The notes under the pieces: generated by a model | What the model was told of the DNA's origin: nothing | The model's input: only the letters and a program-made list of their open reading frames with translations | Databases searched by the model: none | Part shown: positions 1 to 10,216 of the stretch, one piece after another | Layout: the number at the start of each line of letters is the position of its first letter | Numbering within the stretch: position 1 is the first letter of the stretch | DNA from: Ramichloridium luteum | Taxonomy: Eukaryota; Ascomycota; Dothideomycetes; Mycosphaerellales; Dissoconiaceae | Assembly (NCBI GenBank): GCA_002368545.1 | Contig: MTSC01000001.1 | Span: 1,179,018-1,243,017, forward strand | Reading direction: 5' to 3' | DNA length: 64,000 nucleotides | Made by a program: the position numbers and the translations under genes

Positions 1-92
1 GTCGTTAGATCCGCGGGCGGGTGCGCGAGGAGGCTGCGGATGATGGCGGCGCCGGTAGAGCCGGTGGCGCCGAGGAGGGCGTAGGTGACCAT
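1..92 (-). CDS. NAD(P)-binding Rossmann-fold protein, N-terminal fragment
   Basis: The start codon lies at 92-90 on the minus strand and the frame stays open to the left window edge, so only about 30 N-terminal residues are visible. They begin MVTYALLGATGSTG. The GATGSTG run is the dinucleotide-binding glycine motif of extended/atypical short-chain dehydrogenases (NmrA-like, NAD(P)H-binding family). The body of the gene lies outside the window, so the substrate and exact family cannot be decided. It is divergent from the kinase-like gene to its right, sharing about 800 bp of upstream DNA. Confidence 0.7.
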   Translation of the reverse strand, partial: MVTYALLGATGSTGAAIIRSLLAHPPADLT

Positions 93-889
93 CTTGTTTC
101 GATGAGGCTCTGTGATCTAATGGTAGGTAGTTTGAGAAAGAAGTTATAGCAGAGGGATAAAGGAGAAAAGTCTTCTGGCTTTCAAATATATCCTACCGAA
201 TTTTGAGAGAGAGGGCAGCTATTGCATATATACGTGAGGTGAGAGTAAACTTCTTCATGATACTTGTCTACCATTCTCTTTCATCCATGGATGGGAGTTC
301 TATGGCAGTACTGCAGCACCGAGCTCACCGCGCAGTATCGGAGTTTCGAAGGCCCGGGGATGTCGTCAAAGGGAAGGGTGAAGATTCATAACGTCATTGG
401 CAGTAAGCCAGCGGACATTTCTGTTGTTTTGACCGTGGCTGCGACGCAGGACCGGTTCTGGGCTCTTCTCTTAATGCAGGAAGGTGTGCGGCTACACTGT
501 TCTCCTGTGCAGTGCGCCATGGTGTATTCGCGCGCGGGATGGCTTGGTGTTTGAATGGTGATGCCAAAAAAAAAGCCTTGCCGCAGAGCTGCGTTTGTAA
601 TAACCGCACGACGGGGTGTATAACCCTGACCCTACACCAAAACACTGGTTTTCAGACATAGACTGAGTATAGCGGCATGTAGTATTGCCGAAATGGTATC
701 TGATAACGTCTACAAATAGATTTAGTTTTTGGGCTTTATGCTTCGACTTGTATGGACGATTTGTGATAAAGTCATCGCGCGTTGGAATGGATCGCAGAGA
801 TGAGTCATATGTAAAACCCCTCCACCATCACAAGTCCTGTTTCACAATCTCTTGATCGAAACATATCAAACACATGAGCTCGATGTCCG
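93..889. promoter_or_regulatory. divergent intergenic region, no gene recognised
   Basis: This stretch separates two divergent genes and should hold both promoters. Short open frames at 203-645 overlap each other on both strands and have no family signature, so I do not call them. It contains an A9 run near 566-575 and a TAACCCTGACCCTA stretch near 621-634 that resembles half-telobox motifs. I see no convincing TATA box next to either start codon. Confidence 0.4.
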
Positions 890-2041
890 ATGGCTGCGAA
901 CGACCACGACATGGCATCTTGTGTCAAGTTACCTATCACTCTCATTGACGGCGAAATCCCCACGGCTGAGAACATCAAGACTATCGTCGCGACTTTCCTT
1001 CCCAAAGAATGGCCGCACGTTGATCCTCGTAGCCTACAGATTACTTACAAGTCTTCTTTCGCCAATGCACACTGCGTTGTAGAACGCCCAGGCGTGAGCG
1101 CCGTTTCTGAGCCCGCCAAAATCTTCATCAAGATCCATCCAGGTGTCGATGGTTCTACGTTGCAGGCATTCGACAATCTGGTGCCAACGAAGCAAGAAGA
1201 AGCCGCGCTGTGCTATGAGTATGGCCGGCTCGGCTTAGGTGCACAAGTGTATGGTTTCTTCGAAACCCAAAACGGTATACAAGGGAGACTAGATGAGTTT
1301 CTGGAGGCGAGGAACATGGAACCCGAAGATGTCGAAGATGACTCCCTGCGAGCGGAAATCGCAAAGGCATTTGCGACTTTTCATACCCTACACGCGGGTA
1401 GTCTGGTCCCGAGGCCCGTAGAAGGGTTCTACCATGCGCTGCTCGGTGGATTGATGAAGTACCACAAGAGTGACAAGCTCAAACGACTGGGTTGGAAGGG
1501 TAACGTTAACATCGACGCTTTGGTTGACTACGACTTCACTGCTCGCCTGCGTCGTGCCGTCTCCGGTATGCAAGTCCTTGGGGATAGGCAAGGTTGGTGC
1601 ATTCACGACGTACAATATATGAATGTTATGATCACCAACAAACTGCCCCGTCGCCCGATCCTGATCGATTTCGAGTTTGTCCTGCGCAACTATCGCGGAT
1701 TCGATATCGGGGGGCATTTCATGCAGAAATTATTCAAGTGGTTCGACCCATCAAGCACAATTGCAGGATGCCGGCCATTTACCCGGCAAGAGAAACTTCA
1801 CTTTTGTGAGCAGTATGCCATGCAATGGAACGGGCGCACAGGCGACCAAGATAGTGCAGATCAAGTGTTGCAGGAGGCAGAATTGGGATATCTCTTGGCT
1901 ATCGGCTTCGATGTGCACAGTATGCTGTGCTATATGGACGAGACAAACGATACAGACCCGCTCAATCTGACGGGGCTGGTGAAATTGTTCGAGGAATTCG
2001 TGCAGCAAGTGGAGAGCTTGAAACTCGACAACGCAGTGTAG
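890..2041 (+). CDS. choline/ethanolamine kinase-like protein (APH fold), divergent
   Basis: An intact single-exon frame of 383 residues. The C-terminal half carries the kinase signatures: a Brenner-like loop CIHDVQYMN (residues 237-245, with D240 and N245 in the catalytic and metal positions) and LIDFEF (258-263, metal-binding D260), followed by NYRGFDIGGHF, which closely matches the NYRGFDIGNHF hallmark of choline and ethanolamine kinases. GxxVYGFFE-QGRLDEFLEAR (about 117-141) fits the inter-lobe segment of the same family. The N-lobe is poorly conserved; K81 in IFIKIH is a plausible ATP lysine. The loop differs from the usual CHNDxxxxN because histidine and asparagine are shifted or replaced. 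The family phosphorylates choline or ethanolamine in the Kennedy pathway, but this paralogue's substrate cannot be assigned. The ATG at 890 gives full length. Confidence 0.8.
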   Translation: MAANDHDMASCVKLPITLIDGEIPTAENIKTIVATFLPKEWPHVDPRSLQITYKSSFANAHCVVERPGVSAVSEPAKIFIKIHPGVDGSTLQAFDNLVPTKQEEAALCYEYGRLGLGAQVYGFFETQNGIQGRLDEFLEARNMEPEDVEDDSLRAEIAKAFATFHTLHAGSLVPRPVEGFYHALLGGLMKYHKSDKLKRLGWKGNVNIDALVDYDFTARLRRAVSGMQVLGDRQGWCIHDVQYMNVMITNKLPRRPILIDFEFVLRNYRGFDIGGHFMQKLFKWFDPSSTIAGCRPFTRQEKLHFCEQYAMQWNGRTGDQDSADQVLQEAELGYLLAIGFDVHSMLCYMDETNDTDPLNLTGLVKLFEEFVQQVESLKLDNAV

Positions 2042-2455
2042 ATGGGTATCAGAACTATAGGAGCTGAGCAGAGAATTTACGATGTTTGGGCCGGAATTCT
2101 GCCTCGTGAAATGGATAACCCTAAGGGTCGAACATAACCCTAAGATCGTGATTTTTGATCAATTATACAAGTCGCTCGTGACCGCGCAAATCGCACATGA
2201 AATACAAAGGTGTAGTGTATTACTGATCATATATTCATATTCATTATTCATCTCGCTCACAACGTTTTTGCAACACGAATATAACTACACTTTTCCTTCC
2301 GTTTTTCCAATGTCCGTCCTATGCATGCGTATGTATTATTAGAACAATCAAGGCATCACTTCTTTGTGGAGAAAGAAGAAGAAAGAAGGGTCAAACCAAG
2401 GCGTACACCATGAGAAGCATTCGCCCAGAATCCAGAAACGTGACAGTCCCTCCGC
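2042..2455. other. convergent 3' intergenic region with two telobox-like repeats
   Basis: This is the 3' space between the convergent kinase-like and GH17 genes. It holds an 11-bp direct repeat ATAACCCTAAG at 2115-2125 and 2134-2144, each containing the telobox core AACCCTAA, and otherwise AT-rich DNA expected for 3' ends. No coding feature is supported. Confidence 0.5.
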
Positions 2456-4165
2456 TTAGCAGACAGTGATGTACGCTCCCAGCGGCGAAGGGTTGTAGTC
2501 CTGGAAGAAGTTGAGGTCGAGGCCGCCAGTGCTGCTGAACTCGTAGCTGATGCGCTGGCCCGCGGGGCAGGCGCCCGACAGGACGGTGTAGCTGTTGCCC
2601 GACTGGAGGGCGCTGATCGAGCCCGTCTGGCCGTTGCTCTGCGGCACGGTCTTGTAGGTGGTCTGCTCAGTGGCCGGGCTGGAGAGGCCCGTGATCTGCA
2701 GGCCGCCCTTGCCGTTGAAGCTGTACGACGACGTCTCGAGCTGGTTCAGCTGCGGGAAGAGGAAGACGAGCGAGCAAGTCTTGCCGGCGTACGACGCCGG
2801 GATGTCGAAGTTGAACAGGCTGCTGACGGTCGGCGTGATGGTGCCGTTGTACGAGGTGCCGTAGGCCTTGTCCGGGTTCGCCGAGTCGACGGGGACGATC
2901 AGGTGCGGGTACTCGTAGGTGCCCTTGAGGTTGGCAGGGCAGCCGGAGCTGGCCGGGGCCGGGCTGGTCGTGGTGGTGGCAGTGCTGGCGGCGCTGCTCA
3001 AGGTGGTGGGCTGGGCCGAGCAGGCGGTGACGGTGATCAGGGTGGTGCTGTATGCGGTGAAAGTCTGTTGGCCGGGGACACCACCGGCGGGGGCAGATGG
3101 AGTGACCTGAGGGCCGGGAGCAGTAGTAATAGAGGTGGCAGCGGACGATGCGGCCGGGCTTGACTGGGCTGGGGCAGTCGCGCTGCTGGAGGAGGCGGCG
3201 CTGCTAGCAGACGACGAGGAGCTACCCGCCGGGCACGATAGGTCGTACAGCGGTGCGCTGTTGATGTCCGAGCCGATGATACCAAACGAAGGCGAAGGAG
3301 TGGTCGGGTAGGCGTCCTGGAGAGTGTACCAGTAAGTGTTGATGACACCCAGCACCTTGCAAGCGACGTCCCTCCAGTACTTCTGGGCGTTCTGAGTGGA
3401 CGCGACGGCGAGGTTCTCAGTCGGGCCAGACACGGGCCAACCGGTCTCGGTGATCCAGACTGGCTTGTTCTTGGACTTATCAACGGTAGCTTGGTACGAA
3501 GCGAAGAACAGCGAGGCACCGTCATCGATGCTGTTGGCTTGAGTGTTCTGGAAGTACGGGTAACCGTCCATGCCGACCCAGTCGACAGCATCGACGACCG
3601 CGGAGTTGGAACCGTTCACCCAGGCAGTCCAGGTGTCGACGTGACCCAAGCCGGTCGTGGTCAGGGCAGTTCCGGCAAGGGCAGAGCGAACCTGGTTGAT
3701 GTACTGGACAAGGGTGTCCGGCTGGGCGCCGATGCCGCTCTTGTTGATGATGCCAGTCTCCGAATTGCGGTAGAGATCCTCGGACCCAATAGAAATACCT
3801 TCAACGAGACTCGTGAAGGCAGAGCCGTACTGGTCGATGGCGGTCTTGAGCGCGGCGATCTCATTGTTGAAGGCATCCTGGCCAGCACTGGCCCACAGAC
3901 CAAGCAGCAGGCCGGTCTTGGTGTTGATGGCAGCCGGAATGGCCGAGGTAACAGTGTTGGCCGTACCACCCTGGATCATGGTGTACAGACGGGCTGATGT
4001 GAAGCCCGAGGTGCCAGGGAGATTCTTAGCCTTGTTGAACTCAGTCTCGTAGGTGGACTGCACCTTGAAAGAGCCATCAGAGTTGGTTGAGCCATAGTTG
4101 AAACCCTGGGTAGCGGCCTGGACGGCGACGGCACCGGCAAGTGCCAGCAACGATGAGAAATGCAT
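2456..4165 (-). CDS. secreted GH17 beta-1,3-glucanase with C-terminal But2 domain
   Basis: A 569-residue single-exon protein. Residues 1-17 form a signal peptide ending VQA. Residues 18-312 are a glycoside hydrolase 17 barrel of the fungal Bgl2/EglC cell-wall type: GISIGSED supplies the proton donor E129 and WITETGWP the nucleophile E240. A Ser/Ala/Thr/Pro linker (about 315-407) is a likely O-mannosylation stalk. The end (about 409-569, GTYEYPHLIVPVD to the terminal Cys) matches the But2 C-terminal domain (PF09792) found on many secreted ascomycete proteins. Expected role: remodelling of beta-1,3-glucan at the cell wall. I see no GPI-anchor tail, because the protein ends in the But2 fold. A TATA box lies about 77 bp upstream. 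S/A/T codons in the linker are strongly GC3-biased, which creates long false antisense frames. Confidence 0.93.
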   Translation of the reverse strand: MHFSSLLALAGAVAVQAATQGFNYGSTNSDGSFKVQSTYETEFNKAKNLPGTSGFTSARLYTMIQGGTANTVTSAIPAAINTKTGLLLGLWASAGQDAFNNEIAALKTAIDQYGSAFTSLVEGISIGSEDLYRNSETGIINKSGIGAQPDTLVQYINQVRSALAGTALTTTGLGHVDTWTAWVNGSNSAVVDAVDWVGMDGYPYFQNTQANSIDDGASLFFASYQATVDKSKNKPVWITETGWPVSGPTENLAVASTQNAQKYWRDVACKVLGVINTYWYTLQDAYPTTPSPSFGIIGSDINSAPLYDLSCPAGSSSSSASSAASSSSATAPAQSSPAASSAATSITTAPGPQVTPSAPAGGVPGQQTFTAYSTTLITVTACSAQPTTLSSAASTATTTTSPAPASSGCPANLKGTYEYPHLIVPVDSANPDKAYGTSYNGTITPTVSSLFNFDIPASYAGKTCSLVFLFPQLNQLETSSYSFNGKGGLQITGLSSPATEQTTYKTVPQSNGQTGSISALQSGNSYTVLSGACPAGQRISYEFSSTGGLDLNFFQDYNPSPLGAYITVC

Positions 4166-4241
4166 GATTAGATTATTGTATTGGCGAAGCTTAGAGGAGC
4201 GAACGACAATGAAAGAGAAGAATCCCAGGAAGTATCACAGG

Positions 4242-4247
4242 TTTATA
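4242..4247 (-). promoter_or_regulatory. TATA box of the GH17 glucanase gene
   Basis: TATAAA on the minus strand (in context CCTATAAAC), about 77 bp before the start codon at 4165. This is a usual spacing for a strongly expressed fungal gene. Confidence 0.6.
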
Positions 4248-6361
4248 GGCAACAGTCCTTCCGGTGTAAGCGAAGGTTATAGTATGTTGAAAACGACAGT
4301 GATGGAGTGATGTAAGACAATTTCCAAGAATAGCCGAAGGCGAACAGAAAAAATACGAGAGGTAGCAGAGAGAAAGAGCGAGAATGACGGTGCCGAGTAG
4401 CTAATATGGAGAAGGCGTGGCCACGAGCTTTGGTTGCTTTCCGATCGATCTGGCGGCAGAAGGACGGAAGGTGGTGCCCGCGGCCTGCCATCCGAGTCTG
4501 CCGGCGCTCCGGTGGAGAATTCTGTCTGTGGGCAACCACTGTCAGCACTGCGGACGATGGACTACCTACTCCTCGTGTTACTATGCTGAGAATGCCTGTG
4601 TGTAGTCCCGAGTGCCGCGGCTTCCGAGTGCCGACGTCGTTGATATGGTTGGGCCACAAGCCCAAGTACTGATGATGGCCATCATGTATAATGCCAAGTA
4701 ACCAGGAAAACCCGTTCCGTGAGCCAATGATGCATCATCGAGGCGAGCATGCAAAGACAGAAAACTGGAGACAATGCATGAGGCTATACTAGAAGAAGAG
4801 TCGGGCCGTTCGATTATAGTGTCGACACGAGGTCGTTCGGGCGCCCGGTAAAGCCATACTAAAACTTACGCCTGTGGGAGCCGCAAGCTTGACGTCAGGC
4901 AGCGGGCCGCGGGAAAAGCCTACACTGCCACGCTGGCAGGCCGCGGGGAGTTCATGGCACAGATGGCCCATGTGCCAGCCAGTATGCGTGGTGCAAGGGA
5001 AGTTGACGCGGCCAGTGGCGGTCATCGTTCTATCTTTGTCACGTCCGGAGGAGGCCGTGGTTGTCTGCCTGGAAAAGTCTGCTTATGTCTCTCAATTGTC
5101 TCAGCGGGCCGGGATTTCACGGCCGTAGGCGTTTTCTAATTCAGCTTTCCCGCCGATCTTCGTCAAGTGTACGGAGTAATGGATGTCACGATAGGGTACC
5201 ACTGTCAGTGAGGCTCAAAAGCTTGTCGTCTGGGATGCAGCACTATTGATGTGTTCAGCCGTTGCAGCCGCGCGGATGTTGGACGCCTTGGCAACGGTCG
5301 ATGCATCACCACTCCTCGATCCCTTTCGAGGAGGGAGAATTATCGACATTATCGCCTTCCATGTCCTTCTTTCGACAGGTGAGCTCTCGAATGTGTCTGA
5401 TGAACAAAGTCGAGTACGTCCGCGCTTTACCACGTTGTGAGCTTGCAGCCGCGATATGATTCTCGACACCGAGGGGAAAAATGCTTGCCTCGGCTCTAGA
5501 GGTCTGGTAGTCACGTCTAAGGCCACCTGCCCCTCGTGAGACACGAATGTTTCGCGAAGCACCAGCAGAAACATCGGTAGCTGAAGTCGTTATTCTCGCA
5601 TGAACAATTCTCCACTCCTGATCTTGATCTCCGTAAATTTTTCGATGACCTCCGCACCTGCCGCAACAAGGCGCCCTCTTGCAGCCTCGACCCACGACAG
5701 CTTCCCATCACACTTGGTGAAATGACCAAAAGAATCAGCAGGACACGCGGCTCCACAGCAGGCTATGCTGCCAACACGTCTTATTGGACCCGAAGTCGCG
5801 AGGCACTGGAGGTTGCGACCTCCTCCCAACCCCGACGGAGATCCCAGAGACTACGATCAGCTCGATGAATCCAACCAAGCCGCCGATCGTTATGGAGCGT
5901 ATGTTCATCATGATAGGAACGATGGCGGGTGGATCGAGCGGAAAGAATGGTATCGTGCATGTTGAATGTCCAGGTTGTTTCATGTGTAGAGTCTTGTACC
6001 ATATTGCTCTGAGAGATTCAGCGATTGATGATCGCTGTCGACTTCAAGCAGGCACCGTCTTTGGTTCCCACGTGCGAAAGTGTCGGAATATGGCGACCAT
6101 GTGCGTGCGGATGCCAGCATTCGCGTTGGCGGACATGTGTGGTTCCTTGACACTTGAGTGCCCGAATCCGCTAGGGTTACACCTTTAGGGTTGTGGCTTA
6201 GAACGAGCGGAAATCAGCCGAGCGGGAACATCCGTGACAGATATCAATCGTCATCAAAATAGCTTTCCGTCATCCATCACAACACGCGACAGAGTAACGT
6301 GTTCGACGACAGAGTATCTATCACGGAGCACCAATGATACTCACGAGATAGTATTGCGGAT
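4248..6361. other. divergent intergenic region between GH17 gene and PRP39
   Basis: About 2.1 kb with no gene I can support. It should contain the distal promoter of the glucanase (minus) and the promoter of PRP39 (plus). Overlapping frames on both strands between 4400 and 6190 have no recognisable domains, and several begin at non-ATG codons. A minus-strand frame at about 5590-5785 reads like a small Cys-containing protein but lacks its own ATG and a good splice site. Two telobox-like motifs lie at 6172-6192. Confidence 0.45.
6172..6192 (+). promoter_or_regulatory. paired telobox-like motifs upstream of PRP39
   Basis: TAGGGTTA at 6172-6179 and TTTAGGGTT at 6184-6192, about 170 bp before the PRP39 start. 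AGGGTTA/AACCCTA is the core bound by Tbf1-type telobox factors in fungi. Function here is inferred from motif and position only. Confidence 0.4.
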
Positions 6362-8608
6362 ATGGAAATGGAGATGGATGTCCAGGACGCGCAAGTGTCA
6401 TCGTCGCACAGCCCCTTGTTTGCATTCCCGGATTTCTCTTATTGCTTAGACCAGGATTTGGTGCAACTTGCGCGACAAGTGGTATAAAACTCTCACGACT
6501 CAAGCATTTGATTCCGAGCTCCAGCTGACCGAGGCCATTACAGCGCGACGAGCCGGATGACATTGATACCTGGGGCAAACTCATAGAAGCTGCACAATCG
6601 CAAGAGGGTGGTCTGAACCGCAATTCGAACCCGCAAGCCATCGCTGCAACGCGAGAGACCTTTGACTACTTGCTGGCGCGGTTCCCTCTTTTCTTCGGGT
6701 TCTGGAAGAAGTATGCTGATCTTGAGTTTACGATCGGTGGGCCAGAGGCGGCCGAGATGGTGAGTTACGAGAGTCGTTGCTGACGAGAGTTAAGATATAC
6801 TAACGGCACACCAGATCTACGAACGCGGTATAGCCAGTATTGGTACATCTGTAGATTTGTGGACCAATTACTGCGCGTTCAAAGTCGAGACCAGCCACGA
6901 TCCCGACATCAATCGAGTGTAAGTTCGTAAAGGTTCAAGAACAACCCCCATCCCCTTCCCTGACCCCAAACAACGAGACGAAGACTCTCAGAAGAATGAG
7001 ATCTAGCACTTGTCACATTTGTGCCTCATTGCACTTTGCTCGGTGAGATCTCCACCCCACAAGTGTAAAGGCACTCGATATGTCTCAGATTGACCTTGCA
7101 GAAACGTTGCATTGCCCTGATACTCAGATCAACACTATGCACATTTTCGCGGCTCTTCTCGTTTGCTCAAATTCGATGCGCCTTACTTAAACACAGGGAG
7201 CCTCGGCTCGGAGAAGACTGATGTTCGCCCACCCTTTCCCGATGATGTCCCTGGTCTCCCCCGATTCTGCTATCGCTGACCTTGCTTTTGTGGCAGATTA
7301 TTCGAACGTGCTGTCGAGAGCGCTGGTCTTGACTTCCTGGCTCATCCTCTCTGGGATAAGTATCTGGAATATGAAGAGCGTCTTGAATCGCCAGACCGGA
7401 TATTCGCCATCCTTGCCCGTGTCATACATATTCCTCTGCACCAATACGCCCGGTACTTCGAGAAATACACTACTCTGGCACAAAGCCGCCAGACCGAGGA
7501 GTTGGCGCCAGAGGATGTCATTGAAGAGTATCGCAAAGCTGTTAGCATCGAGTTCGCTCAGCGGCCAGCGAAGCCGGCAGACATTGACAATGCCATCCGC
7601 CTCCGGTGTAATGAATATCATCGGGAGATCTTCAATCGTACACAAGCCGAGACGACCAAGCGATGGGTGTACGAACAAGAGATCCGACGACCGTATTTTC
7701 ACGTCAGCGAACTCGATGAGCCTCAACTTGAGAATTGGCGGAAGTATCTGGACTTCGAAGAGGCCGAAGGCAACCACAGTCGAATCCGGTTCCTCTATGA
7801 GAGATGTTTGGTTACAACTGCCCTCTACGACGACTTCTGGCTGCGATACGCGAGGTGGTTCTTGGGCCAAACAAATGTCGAGAAAGTCGTCCGAGTAGAG
7901 GAAGTTCGTTACATCTACGTCCGGGCTTGTGCAATTTATGTCCCAATACATCGCCCAGCTGTGCGCCTGATTTACGCCAAATTCGAAGAATCGCTCGGCA
8001 ATCCAGAGTCTGCTGTTAATATTCTCGAGGACGTGCTGAGGACTCTACCTGGAAACATCGAGGCCATCACGGCGATTTCGAATGTCTACCGTCGCTCATC
8101 AGGGGTCGATACCGCTATCGAAAAGCTACAGAAACACGTTTCCGAGTCTAGTGACGGTCAATTGCGTGCTGCACTGGTAGTCGAGCATACCCGGCTCCTC
8201 TGGCGAATCAAGGGCGACGCAGCCGGCGCTCGCAAGGTCTTCGAGCAACACTTCCCATCTGCCTTGGCTAGCAGGGAATTCTGGCTCGGATGGTTCGAAT
8301 TTGAAGCTGCTCAGCCAACATCCGAGCAGAATGAAAGCGTCAATTTCCAGCGCATCAAACATGTCTATGATCTGATCCGGACGCGGGCACAGCTGTCGAG
8401 CGAAGTCAACCAAGAGCTTTCCTCCTACTACTTCCAGTATCTCGAGGAGCGGGGCGGAAAAGACGCCATGACGGAGTTCATTGAGTTGGACCTACAAGTC
8501 AGCGGTCCGGTGAGTGTGGCGAACGGGTCAAGCGCGAAGGCCACCAGCGGGAACAAGGACGGTGCTGCGCAGAAGCGTGCGCCCGCAGGTAATGGATACC
8601 CAGCATGA
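6362..8608 (+). CDS. PRP39: U1 snRNP pre-mRNA-processing factor 39
   Basis: Four exons, 6362-6481, 6544-6759, 6815-6918 and 7297-8608, join in frame to 583 residues. Introns are 62, 55 and 378 bp. The second has a TACTAAC branch site; the third is unusually long for this locus. The product is a HAT-repeat (half-TPR) protein: tryptophan/tyrosine-rich helical repeats such as FPLFFGFWKKYADLE and DLWTNYCAF, then AHPLWDKYLEYEER, continue to about residue 540, with a Ser/Ala-rich basic tail. This is the order of Prp39, a U1 snRNP component that helps commit the 5' splice site in the nucleus; S. pombe Prp39 is of similar size. The ATG at 6362 gives an acidic N-terminus that joins to LARQV-RDEPDDIDTWGKLI, a normal Prp39 beginning. 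The first donor (GTATAA, or GTGGTA three bases earlier, both in frame) is the least certain boundary. Confidence 0.9.
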
Positions 8609-8985
8609 GTCTGATGCCATGCTGATGGATCTTTCGTTGCTCGAAATTTATACATTTTGCATCAGCCACAGATGCTTTCTATTCTGTGTTCAAAAGACAA
8701 CCACTCAGTATGATGATAAGAACTTATTGGAGCAAGTATTGACTATCCTATTCAATGGACAATTTGTACGTATACATGCGCACTATTCCATCAGGCTCGT
8801 TATCCAAATTCGAACCTTTCTTTCCTTCGCACGTCGTTATCTCCAACATTCAATCAGCACTCCAATGCTTCCATTCCTTTCTACCCGCAGGCATGTCCGA
8901 GTAAAATTGCAGCAACGCTTAAAAGTAGCAAATTCGTTATTAAGCCCTCAATCCTCCACCCATCATTATTACCATTCCAGCGCAT
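8609..8985. other. convergent 3' intergenic region
   Basis: The 377-bp 3' space between PRP39 and the dioxygenase-like gene. It is AT-rich with T runs and no coding feature I recognise. Confidence 0.5.
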
Positions 8986-10216
8986 TTACAACTTTGATTC
9001 CTTCTTCCTTGGCGCCTGCGCGGCCGCTGCAGAGATCTGCACATCCGGAATGCCCAGATCCGGCTGGTGGCCTGGAATGACCTGGTCCTCGGGCACCATC
9101 TCCTTGTCAGTGTGATCGAGGAAGGCGATGCTCTCCGCGAGGAATTTCTTCAGCGCGGCGGTGTCGAGGCGGCGGCCGGCGGCGTGGCGTTGGCGCAGCG
9201 TGGCCAGCTGCGCGCGGATCCGCTCCTCCATCATCTCGAGCCGGTAGGTGCCGAAGCCGTAGTAGAGCTCCGACAGGTCGGAGATGCCGCGCACCGTCGT
9301 GAGCACGCTGTCGTCCGGCAGGAACGGCGACTTCGGTCGGAATGAGGTCACCATCGTGATGCGTTCCTGTGCGCCCAGCGCGCGGAGGGCCTGGTGTGTG
9401 ATGTAGCGGCCTTGGAGGACGACGGCGCAGCCCTGTGAATTCGTTAGTGCCTGCTTGATTCTTGGGCGAAGGAAAGAGAGTAATGTGTTTACCATTCCTG
9501 GTCCACGCACGCGCATCACCTCGCCGTTGGCCGTGCGCAGGGCGGTCTCGCCACCGATCATGTTCGTGCAATCACTCAGCATCGTAACGCAGACGAACGG
9601 GTAGCTGTCGACGTGCCAGCCCACGATGGGCTTATCGTCGTCGGCGGCGGAAGCTGCGCCAGCCAACTCGGCGCCGGCCTCGGCTGCCGACTTGACGGAC
9701 AAGTTGATATGTGCGGTCTCGAAATCCATGTTCGGGATGAGGTCGACGCCGGCGATTTTTGAGATGTGCGCCAGGGTGGCGGGGTGGTTCCAGGCGTCGT
9801 AGACGAATGGAGCATGCCTAAGGGCAGGATTGTCAGTCTTGCTTCACGCAACGAGTACTATGGCAAGATGAAGACGTTATCGTAACTTACTTGTTGACGA
9901 ACCCGCGCAGCTGACACGGCGAAAGCATGCTCTCGTAACGATATCCCTCATACACGGCGTCGCTTAGGCACTCCTCGCGGAACTTCTCGATGGCGGAGGT
10001 CGAGAAGAGGCGGAATGGCTGGGAGACGGCGACTGGTGAGATGCCGGTGTCCTCGGCGTAGCCGATGTCCTTCATCATGATAACTTCGGGCATTTCGGCG
10101 ACGAGGTGCTCCCGCGGGTTGAACTTGATATCGGTGGTCGTCCGCGTTGACGAAGAGCCCACGATGTTGGGCTTGGCCGAGATGGCCACTTCCTGGTGGC
10201 TGATTGCGGTCGCCAT
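8986..10216 (-). CDS. 2OG-Fe(II) dioxygenase-like protein
   Basis: Three exons on the minus strand, 10216-9891, 9817-9493 and 9432-8986, give 365 residues. The introns (73 and 60 bp) have GTAAGT/TAG and GTAAAC/CAG borders and all phases fit. The core shows the jelly-roll iron-binding triad: GWHVDSYP (H177, D179) and YITHQAL (H230), with R249 in the following MVTSFRPKSP strand placed to bind 2-oxoglutarate. An acidic/amide-rich helical tail (about 270-365) follows, ending in a Lys-rich peptide. This looks like a conserved fungal family of unknown substrate rather than a named hydroxylase. The ATG at 10216 has a good context (ATCATGG). No signal peptide is seen, so it is probably cytosolic or nuclear. 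Confidence 0.8.

Noticed and set aside
2903..3591. Open frames opposite the Ser/Ala linker of the glucanase
   Set aside because: They are Gly/Ala/Arg-rich complements of a low-complexity stalk and have no start context or domain.
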